Assembly: GCA_001599595.1 (NCBI GenBank)
Contig: BCHH01000003.1
Coordinates: forward strand, 3,777,619 to 3,841,618
Reading direction: 5' to 3'
DNA length: 64,000 nt
Source of the DNA: Beverwykella pulmonaria
Taxonomy: Eukaryota; Ascomycota; Dothideomycetes; Pleosporales; Melanommataceae
The notes below the pieces were generated by a model that saw only the letters and a program-made list of their open reading frames with translations, was not told the DNA's origin and did no database searches. Below, one piece after another: positions 1-8,999 of the stretch (the stretch's first letter is position 1; each line of letters opens with the position of its first letter). Position numbers and translations under genes: made by a program.

Positions 1-1877
1 AGAGCGCTGCATAGTAAAGCGGATCTAATATCTTCTTGGGATCCTTTAGAAAGTCTGGCTTCTCCCAAGGTTTCTCAGGATCCCACAACCGAATCCAGTT
101 GACGTACGCAGACTTCTCCTTAGAGCAGAGGCGAATTGCCATCTGGTCTGTCTCCTTTGTATGTTCTCCTGTCTTATAAGCGTGGCTGATCCAATACTCT
201 GCTGAGTAACGTGCGAGCCTAAATAAGCTAAGGAAGTCTGGGTCTAGCTCTAGTTGTTGGAACTGAAGAAGGTAGCTAAGGCAGCTAGTTGCTATAGCAT
301 TATGGCAGACATCATGTCGCATGCCGTACTTTGCTGCTTTTCCCTTCCAAATTCTGTCTGAAACAAGGTACTCTTTGACTGAGTAATGCGCTAACGCAAC
401 AATTCCTCTTGATTCATCTTTAAGCTTGAAGTCGCTCTCCTGCTTATAGTCGCTGTCCCACTCAAAGTCGCTGTCCCACTTATGTTTGTTGTTAACAGTA
501 ATAGTAACAAGACTAGAGCAGATATCCAATGCGTCTAATGGATCTTCAAGAACTTTGTCACGGTCAAATGCAGGGTCTTGCTTGGTGTCAATGGCGATAA
601 CCTCGGCAATCTCGTTGACTGAGAGTGGCCGTGCAGAGAATGTTAGCCACTGTAAGATGCAAATAGCATACTCTGAATCAGCTTCGCTTATCGCGGAAAG
701 GATGCGTTCGTATGTCTGGTCTAACGTTGGTGGCAGTGTAGCAAGAGCCTTGCGGAGTGTCGCGCGATTGCGGCACTTTGCTAATGTATCAAGCTGGCAT
801 GCAGCCCATCGAAACCTGTTGTATGCATTAACATAGATTATATCAAACTTAAATTAAAAGCATACATCCCATGAGCCCGGTCTCTTAGTACCGTCTCAAT
901 CTCTTGTCTAACATCATCTTTTCTCCATTTTTGAAGGATTTTGTCAGTGGTTAGCCTGTCTTGGACATATAATTGTATGTCTTTGTCTACTAGCGCGCTT
1001 CGGAGACAGATTCTGTTCTGGTCGTCTACTAACTCTTCTAGGGTGCTCTCAATGTCTCGCTCCCTTCGGCTTGTTACTAGCAGGTGCAAGTTTGAGAGTT
1101 TCCATCCTATTATTGTTTTAAGCATCTTTATTAGCTCTAAGCGTTGAGCGCATTCATCAAGGGCATCAAGCACAACGTAGACCAGTGGCAGCTCTTGCAT
1201 CATCAACCGCAATGCCTTTTGAAGTGCATCTACTGATGGCTGCCGCTGCCCGCTTTCGCACGAAGAGAACAGGTCGTCAAGGCTTGCAGGAATGTTGTTA
1301 GACTGCTGTGAGAGCTGGCACAGTAGCGAACGTAGCATTTTCTCTGGGTCCTGCTTCTGCTCGTCATTGAAGTCGAAGAAGAAAAACACAGCCACCTTGC
1401 CAGGGTTATCCTGACAGTATTTGAGCACGTCGTGAAGAACAGCAGAGCATAGGATAGTCTTGCCGCACCCAGGGATTCCAAACAGCCAAAGAGGCAACGT
1501 AGCCTCTGTCTTCCACCTAGTGTATTCCCTGCCCTCAAGGAACCAACCCCCAGTGTTGGCCTGCCGTAACTTGAGTGCTTTCTGGTAGTTCTCGGACGGG
1601 TCTGGCGGAGACAGCCACTGGCAGACCTTGGACAATTTCTCATCTGCAGAGGAGTCAGTGACCATTATGCAATTCCCTCCTAGACAGCTGCCTGCAAGAG
1701 GGTGCAACGTTGACGATGCAGCAGCGCAAGAGCGTTTGGTATGTTAGCTCGGGCCTTGCAGAAACCCGGATCCTCCTATGACCTACCGGGCGGCCGGAAC
1801 TCGACTTGGACGGGGCCGTTGATGATGCCGGCCTGAAAGCTAGTATTCGCATTGCCGAAAGATATCGCAGACGCCAT
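1..1877 (-). CDS. NACHT-domain NLR-like protein (partial, C-terminus off the left edge)
   Basis: This is a fungal NOD-like receptor type STAND ATPase. The proposed exons are 1877-1787, 1691-866 and 815-<1. The Walker A motif GIPGCGKT, Walker B-like VYVVLDALDEC and a TSRRE sensor-like motif are all present, preceded by the TGGWFLEG...W segment usual before fungal NACHT domains. The 50-nt intron at 816-865 removes an in-frame stop and restores the conserved HGMFRWAACQLD block. After it the frame stays open to base 1 through the winged-helix-like post-NACHT region (LPPTLDQTYERIL, LAHYSVKEYL). Repeats such as ankyrin or WD40 probably lie outside the window. The 95-nt intron at 1692-1786 joins, in phase, a short exon starting MASAISFGNANTSF, a Gly/Asn-rich N-terminus typical of such NLRs; this join is less certain. 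Without it, translation could start at ATG 1665. Family role is non-self recognition or programmed cell death. The start lies 50 bp from a transposon end. Confidence 0.8.
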
Positions 1878-1927
1878 GGTGCTGTTGGAGCAGAACATGC
1901 ATCTGCGACGGCGTTGCGGCGAAGCGT

Positions 1928-1975
1928 TACCGTGCTGAATCAGCTGACGCTCAGACCCACCTAACGCTCGATTTT
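1928..1975 (+). repeat. Left terminal inverted repeat of the Fot1/pogo element
   Basis: Forty-eight bases beginning TACCGTGCTGAATCAGC and ending CGCTCGATTTT match the inverse of 5320-5367 without a mismatch that I can see. The outermost TA is the likely target-site duplication. Confidence 0.85.
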
Positions 1976-2017
1976 CGTCATATCGCTCCACACTTCAACA
2001 ACGCATAGAACACTCAA

Positions 2018-2713
2018 TATGGATCCAATCGAGCTCGCCCTAGAGTCATTGAAATCGCTGAAGCCTGGAGAAAACCTAATTACACCAAAATTGCCAAAGA
2101 GTACGGTGTTGAGCGTAATACGCTGTCGCGCCGTCACCAGGGGGTGCAGGGTACCCGCGAAAATGAACGATTGCTTAGCACTGCACAAGAAAAAGAGCTA
2201 GTATTGTATATTAATAGTCTTTGCGCAGGAGGCCTACCTCCTTCCAGAGAAATGATTTAAAATTTCGCGTCAGAAATAGCTAGTAGAGAGGCTGGCAAAA
2301 CCTGGGTGTCGCGCTTTATTAACTAACAAAAAATCAACCTCCTATCACAATGGACAACCAGCATTGATGCCTCACGAAAACAAGCTAATTTAGCCTTCAA
2401 ATACTCTCTATACTTTAAGCTCTTGCGCGCCAAAATAGAGCAATACAGTATAGAGCCTTAGCATACATACAATATGGATGAGAAGGGCTTCCTAATTAGG
2501 GTGCTATCTAGAATAAAGCAGGTGTTCTCACAACATTAATATAAAGAGGGTGGAATTAAGCAGATTATACAGGATGGCAATTGCAAGTAGATTACAACAA
2601 TTGCATGTATATGCGCTAACAGGACTGCTCTTACTCCTGCACTAATTTATTAGGCAGTCTCTAGCAACATTTAAGACATGTGGCTGCAAGATTTTAATTC
2701 TTCAAAGCACAAG
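2018..2713 (+). pseudogene. Fot1/pogo transposase, 5' part
   Basis: An HTH region resembling PNYTKIAKEYGVERNTLSRR is followed by the REMI/NFASEIAS block, KTWVSRF, and the first catalytic aspartate in YNMDEKGF. The start region needs a frame change, and TAA or TAG replaces Gln codons at several points (for instance just before NFASEIAS). The reading stops at the ACAAG site, where the LTR element begins, and continues at 4024 in the same frame. It is non-functional. Confidence 0.8.
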
Positions 2714-3300
2714 TGTTATACGAGGTGAACACTTACTGGGTCCGGTCCGTACTAAGGCGGTGCGTAAGCGTAGGTGTCGTAGGATTATTCTGTGAGGTTC
2801 AAAGACGATGATATAAGACAATGGGGCGGTAAATCCAATCAATAAATTGACTAACTAACTTGCTGTATCAATCTGTGTAAGAGATGAGTGAAGTTATTTG
2901 AGTTAACTACAAAGAGCAAACATAACATAGGAAACTGCCTTCCTTATATATTTCCTCTTTGCCTATAGAATCCTGAGTCTCCCATCCCTTGGTAGGATAT
3001 CAGGGATCCTCCAATTCTCCTAAGTCTCCTATCCCTTGGCGGGATATCAAGGATCCTCCAATTCTCCTGAGTTTCCCCTTCCTTGGCGGGATCTCTAGGA
3101 TCCTTCAATTCTCCCAAGTTTCCCCTTCCTTGGCGGGATCTCTTCTGTCACGTGCCTCACTTACCTGCGCGAATCCTCGCTGTTCNTTTGCGCCCGNCTG
3201 CGCGCCNTNCTNCGCCNGTTGACAGGGTTTTGNTTGTTCGTTGGCNGGGTTGGTTCCTCATCTGCAGCCCGCATCTGTGCAACTTCTTCAAACTGTAACA
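2714..3300 (+). repeat. 5' LTR of the nested retroelement
   Basis: Runs from TGTTATACG to CTGTAACA. Its last 118 bases (3183-3300) match 3906-4023 with few differences apart from n positions. It contains the 47-bp tandem array at 2971-3150. Confidence 0.7.
2971..3150 (+). repeat. 47-bp tandem repeat, about four copies, inside the LTR
   Basis: Units start near 2971, 3018, 3065 and 3112, each with the core CCTTGGCGGGAT followed by AGGATCCTCCAATTCTCC or a close variant. The last unit is partial. Spacing is a constant 47 bases. Confidence 0.85.
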
Positions 3301-3426
3301 TTATCCCCCTCTTTGGCAGTGTCGTCCCGACACCCTTACCCTGGCTGTTCCGTCCGTGGTTGTCTAGGTATAAAGGTGCGTTGTCCTGCTTGGTGGATTC
3401 CTGTTCCTGTTTGTCCTGTCCTGACC

Positions 3427-3945
3427 ATGCCCAAGGTCCCGAAATCGAAACTGACTTCGACCGAGAACCGTCGCGCCCGCGCCGAACGTATTCGTGTCCG
3501 CGGTACCGAAATGTCGTCTGGTTGCGCTCGCTGTCAGAAAGAGAAATTGCGTTGTTTTGTCGACACTCGCTCCGGGGAGTGTGCTGGTTGTATCGCAGTC
3601 CATGCGAAATGTAGCCTGTGGGTGTCTGAGGAAGAGTGGGAGAGAGTGCAATCGGAGAAGCGTGCGAAGCGTCTTGCCTTGCTTCTTGCTGAGGAGCGGC
3701 AGGCTGCTGCTGCCCTAGAGGCGGCGCGCCTTCGCCGTGAGTTCGCTGAGGTGGAGGAGCGTGAGCAATCCTACGCTGCTCGTGACCTGAGAACTGCTGC
3801 TGCTCTGGAACCTTCACCGAAGTCGCCTGGTACAACTTCCGTTGCTGTTTCTGAATTACCGCCGACTGAACCGTTATCGGCTGACCTGGGCTGGTTACAG
3901 GCTGATTCTTTTGCGCCCGTCTGCGCGCCGTGCTGCGCCCGTTGA
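3427..3945 (+). CDS. Retroelement-borne small protein with a Zn2Cys6-like cluster and coiled coil
   Basis: The 172-residue frame starts at ATG 3427. It has a basic N-terminus, then cysteines spaced C-x2-C-x6-C-x8-C-x2-C-x6-C (CARC...CAGC...C), the spacing of a GAL4-type binuclear zinc cluster. A Glu/Arg/Ala-rich stretch follows (from about WERVQSEKRAKRL) that looks like a coiled coil. The last dozen residues run into the truncated 3' LTR copy, so the natural C-terminus may be lost. I recall similar short ORFs in non-autonomous fungal LTR elements; function unknown. It could be Gag-like or a nucleic-acid-binding accessory protein. Confidence 0.5.
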   Translation: MPKVPKSKLTSTENRRARAERIRVRGTEMSSGCARCQKEKLRCFVDTRSGECAGCIAVHAKCSLWVSEEEWERVQSEKRAKRLALLLAEERQAAAALEAARLRREFAEVEEREQSYAARDLRTAAALEPSPKSPGTTSVAVSELPPTEPLSADLGWLQADSFAPVCAPCCAR

Positions 3946-4023
3946 CAGGGTTTTGTTTGTTCGTTGGCGGGGTTGGTTCCTCATCTGCAGCCCGCATCTG
4001 TGCAACTTCTTCGAACCGTAACA
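3906..4023 (+). repeat. Truncated 3' LTR copy (118 bp)
   Basis: Matches 3183-3300 over its full length and ends CGTAACA immediately before the second ACAAG. The remaining 470 bp expected of a full 3' LTR are absent. Confidence 0.75.
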
Positions 4024-5204
4024 ACAAGGCCTTCTTTACCTTATCACCTAGTGGATAGACAAACAACAAGATAGGACTAGCATAGCTTAAGGAGGTGTTT
4101 AATTGCAAGACAAATGCAAAGGCCTAACAATTATATTAACTTCTCATCCTAGATAGGCATGGATTGCACGTCACAATAGAGTTTATTAAATACTGTGAAA
4201 ACAACAAGATACTACTAGCCATCTATCCACCTTATTTAACTTATACGCTTTAACCTCTTAACGTCTGCATGTTTAAGCCTCTATTATTAGCCTACACAGC
4301 AGAGCTTGCAGATTTTATAAATAATTAAAATAAATGCTAAGGACTCTCTTCTATTACAAAGCAAGACTTCTTCTGCATGTTCTACAAGGCCTATACAACA
4401 TCCTTTAAGTCTAAAACTATCCTTAAGGCCTTTTAAGTAACTAGTCTGTNACTATTTAATCCTAATAAAGTGNTTAAGCNCTTTAGTATAGAGGAGCAAG
4501 AGAGGCCTTCTTTAAGTAAGAGTAGTACGTNAGTGTTAAGTGCTTNAGATTGGCGTAAGATTNAGAGGCTTCTGCACAAGGTAGTAACCAATATCCATAA
4601 TGTGCAAGCACAACAGCTAAGCCAAGCACTGCACTTATCTTTAGTGCGTATTAATCTTCTCCAGCATAAAAATAAGCGGCTAAAAGACGCTCTTATTAAT
4701 AAGAGGAAGCTCTGGCAGCGTGGCAAGCCACTAATGCTTAATGCACCTGCTAACTATCACAGAGGAGCTACCTTTTGGTCACTATCTAAAGTTCAGCTAG
4801 CACTCAAGCAAAAAGCGCAAAAAGAGGAAGAAGAGAAGGTTCTGCAACTCTAAAAAGAGGATAAGACTAAGCGCAAGGAGGCCCAGAAGGCTAAAAAGGC
4901 TCATATGCTTGAGGAGAGGAAGCGTATGAGGGCTGCTGCAAAGGAAGTGCGACTGTAGGAGCAGCGGGTCAAGGCAGCTCAAAAAGAGGAGGCAAAGATC
5001 GCCCGTTAAGCAGAGCAACAACTAAAAAATAACCTCAAACAGGCTAAGAAAGGCAAGCAGAAGGCTATTACACCTCTTTAAATTGATTCTGAGGATAGCA
5101 AGGATACAGATGTGGATTTATTGCTAACGGTAGGTGCAGTCTCTGCACCGGCTAGGTCGCGGCGCATGAGGCAAATTAATCTCCCTGAGCGCTATCGCAA
5201 TTGA
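4024..5204 (+). pseudogene. Fot1/pogo transposase, 3' part
   Basis: Continues the frame from 2713 with an AFFT.SPSG-TNNKIGLA-LKEVF block in which both conserved Trp codons have become TAG. The second catalytic Asp survives in LLILDRHG. At the third catalytic position the usual QPLDV reads QPLNV, a G-to-A change that removes the acid. A Lys/Glu-rich tail follows with more stops, ending near RYRN. Several n calls occur at 4450-4563. Confidence 0.8.
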
Positions 5205-5319
5205 TTTATTACTACCAATCAAATATATAAGCTTTTTTAATTCCTACCACAAAAAATTGCATAGATTTATCATATAAATAGAGCTGTACAGCTTCAAAAG
5301 TCGTGGGTGCAAATATCAG

Positions 5320-5367
5320 AAAATCGAGCGTTAGGTGGGTCTGAGCGTCAGCTGATTCAGCACGGTA
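5320..5367 (-). repeat. Right terminal inverted repeat of the Fot1/pogo element
   Basis: Inverse of 1928-1975, starting AAAATCGAGCG and ending CAGCACGGTA. The outer TA fits the target duplication. Confidence 0.85.
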
Positions 5368-6042
5368 GCTGAACCTCAGCCTAGCGATCACAGGCAAGGT
5401 TGAGGGTGGGAGGCCGCTGCCAAGCATAGCCTGGTCACGACCGACTCGCCCCGCCCGAGCCTTGTCATCGCCGCTATTTAAAACTGCGTAAGGTGCAATG
5501 GAGAATATTAAAGTTGTTTGGCTAGGCATGTACTCTATGTTGCCAATCAAGATTTTTACTAGGGCTTACCAGGCTGTAGGAGCTCCACTCCGTCCTAGTT
5601 CAGATTGTGTCAGTCACTCACAGGCAATTCCGTTTGCTATTTCTAACACAAACTAGATTCAGGTCTACCAAGTCATTCCTTAACGCTAAGCCTGTGACAG
5701 TGCTGCTCGGCAGCTCGACCCCTAGCAGTCGTCGAAAGTCTTGCCAGGTCTGCCCTCTACTACTATATATACTGCCGCCTTTAGCGATGGAATGCCATTT
5801 ACAGATCTTATGACATTGCGTTTTCAAGTTAACAGTCCTCGTTATCGCGCATTGATATTTTTCACACGCAGAAATAGGGGCCATGCGTGACACAGGTCAA
5901 ACCTTGAGCTCCTGCTCAAAGGGTAAAAGGTGTACCAAATGGTGAGTAAGTGTTATGCGTTCCGGTTCTTTCAATATCTGATATCAACGAGCTAGATTAT
6001 CCCTCATCGCATCAAATGCTAACGCCCACTACGAAAGACCAA
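5368..6042. other. Intergenic, no gene recognised
   Basis: Between the transposon end and the stop of the ThuA-like gene. Only short unsupported frames occur on either strand. It includes the 3' flank of the downstream minus-strand gene. Confidence 0.5.
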
Positions 6043-8361
6043 TCAGTTCCCCGGAAGATGCACATCTCCTGGGTTTCGTACTAGAAACGGATGAATAAGA
6101 TCCACATTCACCCACCCCCTAGCCGCATCCCACATCACCCCATTTACGTCCCCCTTAAAGTCAGTATAGAAAACCTCAGCATGACTGCCAACCTCCAAAC
6201 ACTCAATCTGACTCCTCGTCCTAACAACACTACTTGGCAATACCGTATTTGTCCACGTCTTTAACGTCGCATTCCAAGCTAACTGATTGATCAATCCATC
6301 TCTCGCGACATAATACAGCACCGGCTCAGTCCCATTCCGCACATACCCCGTCAGCCAGCTCCCCTCGAGCCTCGAATCTCCAGGCAGGATCGTTTTGTTC
6401 CACAGGCCGTTGTGGAGAGTGAGACTGCTGACTCTTTGGTGGTTGTCTGCGAAGAAGACTTGCGGAATGTTGTTCACTAGTAAGGAAACGATGTTACCGT
6501 TACTCGGACTCCCTTCACTGATCAGCGTGTTGAAAATCCAAGGATCCGGACCATCGGACTCGGCGACTTCTACGATGCCACTACTGCTGTAGTAATAGAC
6601 TGAAATTCCGTCTGTGGCCGAGTACTGTGCTGTCAAAGTACTATTTGCAGCTGCAGTAGGTCCGGGAAGGACTTGAGGCGTCCAGCCAGACAGAGTTGGA
6701 GGAGTAGTGCTTGTGAGCTGGATGACTTGACCGCTAGGGTTGATGAAGAAGACTTTGGGTGGTGCGCCATCTTTGGGGCCAGCGCAGGCGAGACCACTGT
6801 CTGGTCGGGATTGCTGGAAAGTGCCCGCGATAACAGCGGAGTTCCAAGTGGAAGCTGCGGATGAGAGTGCGAGCTCGTTGACGCGGTAGTTGGCGTCAAA
6901 AAAGTATATGCGATTATGGATGTTATCCGATGTCCATGAGGCAAGGGCGCTACCTTGTGTTGGAGAGTTGTTTCCAAGTGTACTCATAGACCAAATGGGT
7001 AAATGTGGCGGCAGTCCGATGGAGAACTCATTGACTTTGTTGTTGCCCTTGAGGCCGTACACTCTCCGGTTTGCAGCTGTGTTGCCGGTGCAGACCAGAG
7101 GTATCAGTGATGGTCCAGAGAGATACAAAGCGAGGTTTCTGTAGAACTGAGCCATTTGCTCGAGGATTTCAGGCTTCTGTTGAAATCCGGACACTTCAGA
7201 ATCGACGAGAGCCGAGTCGGCACAAGGATCTCCTAGCAAATTGAGGTCGAGGTAGTGGTGGAAGGAGGAGTCTGTTACCACTCGGCCTACCCCAACTGCA
7301 TGACCATCGTAGGCACAAAGTATGTTGAGAATTGGGATACCAGCTGTTGGTGTAGGGTCAGCTTCGAATGGATCATCACAGACCCCATTTGGTTTAGACT
7401 TGGTTGTGATATGGTTGGCCGCACAGACTCCTGTGGCCAGAATCTGCGGATTCTCTCGATATGGTCTCCTCTCCACTGGATGATGGAATGGGTATTCCAA
7501 ACTATCAGCAAAGTCTGGACCAACATAAGTTAAGGATTCAACCACAGAATAAGGCAAAGCGCCACTTGAGCCACCAAATCCGCAAACCTCTCCCTCGTGT
7601 TGATGGTCTGGCATAATCTTCAAAGTGCCAGACGAAGTCTGCAAGATCGGATGTGTCGATCCAAGAGCAGTAGGGTTGAGAACCTGTGGCTTGTCGTCCG
7701 ACTGGTTTTGAGTGTCCCATCTTGTCTCGAAAAGGTCGCCAATGCGTGTTGTAGCCGACACCAGCGTATCAGCACGCGTTGCACCAAAAGCGGGCCAGTT
7801 TCCAACATAATTTATTGAAGTAGGTCTGGTGGGATCTCTAGCCCCCCACCATTTCCGCATTGTTCGAACTCGGGGAATCTTGCCACAAAGTGGTGCTCCT
7901 AGACTTTCATGATCTCCTGACGCAAAGACACCACCACCCTGGTTCATGAAAGTCGTGATAGCGACGATTTCAGCAGCGGTCATATCTGCATATCTCGGGT
8001 CTGGCGTTGTTCCACCGTTAAGGCCGTTATACCCAAAGAGCCAGATCTCGTCGTAAGTTCCCAGAGGTCTAGTCACTTCTCCTGCAACCAGTGGGCCTGC
8101 AAACCTAAATTTGCCAGGGATAGTTGCGAAGGAAGCCTTTGGGAAAGGAAATTTTGGATCTGGTGTTGATCCGTCGTCAAGAATCTCACCATCGCGATGA
8201 GCAGTATCGACTGTGAAGGTGAGAGGATCTAAGGGCCCATTCTTTCTTTGCAGACTCTTGATGAGAAATGTGAGAGTAAAGATGTTGTCATCATGGGTCT
8301 GAGGGCCGAAACTGAAGATGCCATCTGCAACGATGAGGATTTTTGTGCTGCGTTGTAACAT
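6043..8361 (-). CDS. ThuA/amidotransferase-like domain fused to a lectin-like beta-propeller
   Basis: An intronless frame gives 772 residues from ATG 8361 (in-frame upstream codons lack an ATG). Residues about 1-390 look like a ThuA or class I amidotransferase-like Rossmann fold: KILIVADGIFSFG at the start, DEIWLFGYNG, then GGGVFASGDHESLG. Residues about 400-772 contain repeats of about 50 residues with an aromatic/Asn pattern (RVYGLKGNNKVNEF, RIYFFDANYRVNEL, KVFFINPSGQVIQL, QVFFADNHQRV, EVFYTDFKGDVNGV), resembling blades of fungal fucose-specific lectins. No signal peptide is evident at the chosen start. The natural substrate is unknown; a carbohydrate-recognising enzyme or sensor is inference. 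Confidence 0.65.
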   Translation of the reverse strand: MLQRSTKILIVADGIFSFGPQTHDDNIFTLTFLIKSLQRKNGPLDPLTFTVDTAHRDGEILDDGSTPDPKFPFPKASFATIPGKFRFAGPLVAGEVTRPLGTYDEIWLFGYNGLNGGTTPDPRYADMTAAEIVAITTFMNQGGGVFASGDHESLGAPLCGKIPRVRTMRKWWGARDPTRPTSINYVGNWPAFGATRADTLVSATTRIGDLFETRWDTQNQSDDKPQVLNPTALGSTHPILQTSSGTLKIMPDHQHEGEVCGFGGSSGALPYSVVESLTYVGPDFADSLEYPFHHPVERRPYRENPQILATGVCAANHITTKSKPNGVCDDPFEADPTPTAGIPILNILCAYDGHAVGVGRVVTDSSFHHYLDLNLLGDPCADSALVDSEVSGFQQKPEILEQMAQFYRNLALYLSGPSLIPLVCTGNTAANRRVYGLKGNNKVNEFSIGLPPHLPIWSMSTLGNNSPTQGSALASWTSDNIHNRIYFFDANYRVNELALSSAASTWNSAVIAGTFQQSRPDSGLACAGPKDGAPPKVFFINPSGQVIQLTSTTPPTLSGWTPQVLPGPTAAANSTLTAQYSATDGISVYYYSSSGIVEVAESDGPDPWIFNTLISEGSPSNGNIVSLLVNNIPQVFFADNHQRVSSLTLHNGLWNKTILPGDSRLEGSWLTGYVRNGTEPVLYYVARDGLINQLAWNATLKTWTNTVLPSSVVRTRSQIECLEVGSHAEVFYTDFKGDVNGVMWDAARGWVNVDLIHPFLVRNPGDVHLPGN

Positions 8362-8999
8362 GGTGATGGGTGATGTGTGCTTGCAAACATTGATCAACGT
8401 TAGGAGGGTCACATGAAGCTATATATCTTTGGGGGGAACGCAGCTGAGAACTCTCTGTAGGCTTCCTCCTGCCATCAAAAAGGGTTCCTACCCCGCTATG
8501 AATTCTGCCCTATAGAAGATTGCAGCTGACATCAAATGACACTTGTTTTACGAAACCTGTCTTTGTGGCTGTCTACGGCTGAAGCTTTTCTTGTGACGCC
8601 CTTTAAAACTTTACGATCTAGAGCAGCTGGGCACGCAAAGAACACGAGAGTACATACCAGAGGAGGTTGCGGTCGAATGAGAGAAGAGCAGAAAAGAAAA
8701 AGAGAAACTAAGTAGCTGAATGATCTCGGCAGCTGCCTGGTTTCGTGGCGTTCTATTTATTTCACCTTCTCTCAGCCCCATCATGATCATCATCAAAGTC
8801 GCACCCGCCATTGGAGCATCACAAATGAATTCCAATAATTATATAACGTGGGATTGAAGATAAATTAGATAAGTTAGCAGAATCATAGCGAAAATGAAGC
8901 TATTTGAAGCACTTCACTTCTATCAAGGCTACAGCAAAGCAGTCGGCACTTCAAACCCCTTCCGTAACTATAACGGCTCATAGTTGCTGCACCTGAGGT
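8362..8999. other. Promoter side of the ThuA-like gene, no other gene
   Basis: This AT-rich interval lies upstream of ATG 8361. The only frames are short and resemble no family. Nothing else was recognised. Confidence 0.4.

Larger units (their letters stand above)
2714..4023 (+). mobile_element. LTR-bounded non-autonomous retroelement inserted in the transposon
   Basis: The insert begins TGTTATACG and ends CCGTAACA (TG...CA ends) and is flanked by the 5-bp duplication ACAAG at 2709-2713 and 4024-4028, the signature of retroviral-type integrase. A 587-bp 5' LTR (2714-3300) also ends CTGTAACA. Only the last 118 bp of an LTR are present at the 3' end (3906-4023). The interior holds one short ORF and no reverse transcriptase, so the element resembles a TRIM or a deleted LARD-type element. 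Ambiguous bases (n) in 3186-3245 fall exactly in the part shared by the two LTR copies. Confidence 0.75.
1928..5367 (+). mobile_element. Fot1/pogo-type Tc1/mariner DNA transposon, dead and split by an insertion
   Basis: A 48-bp sequence at 1928-1975 recurs exactly inverted at 5320-5367, and both outer ends finish in TA, the family's target dinucleotide. Between them lies a CENP-B/Tc5-type HTH plus DDE transposase, readable as a 5' part (2018-2713) and a 3' part (4024-5204). Removing bases 2714-4023 with one copy of ACAAG rejoins the transposase frame exactly. Many stops sit where relatives have Gln or Trp codons, as expected from C-to-T and G-to-A changes. Net element length without the insert is about 2.1 kb, normal for the family. 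Confidence 0.85.

Noticed and set aside
2971..3150. Regularly spaced repeats considered as a CRISPR array
   Set aside because: The whole 47-bp unit repeats with no unique spacers, within a fungal LTR.
3161..4108. 315-residue minus-strand frame spanning both LTR copies
   Set aside because: It crosses n bases, both LTR pieces and the antisense of the Cys-cluster ORF; composition is Gln/Arg/Pro rich with no domain.
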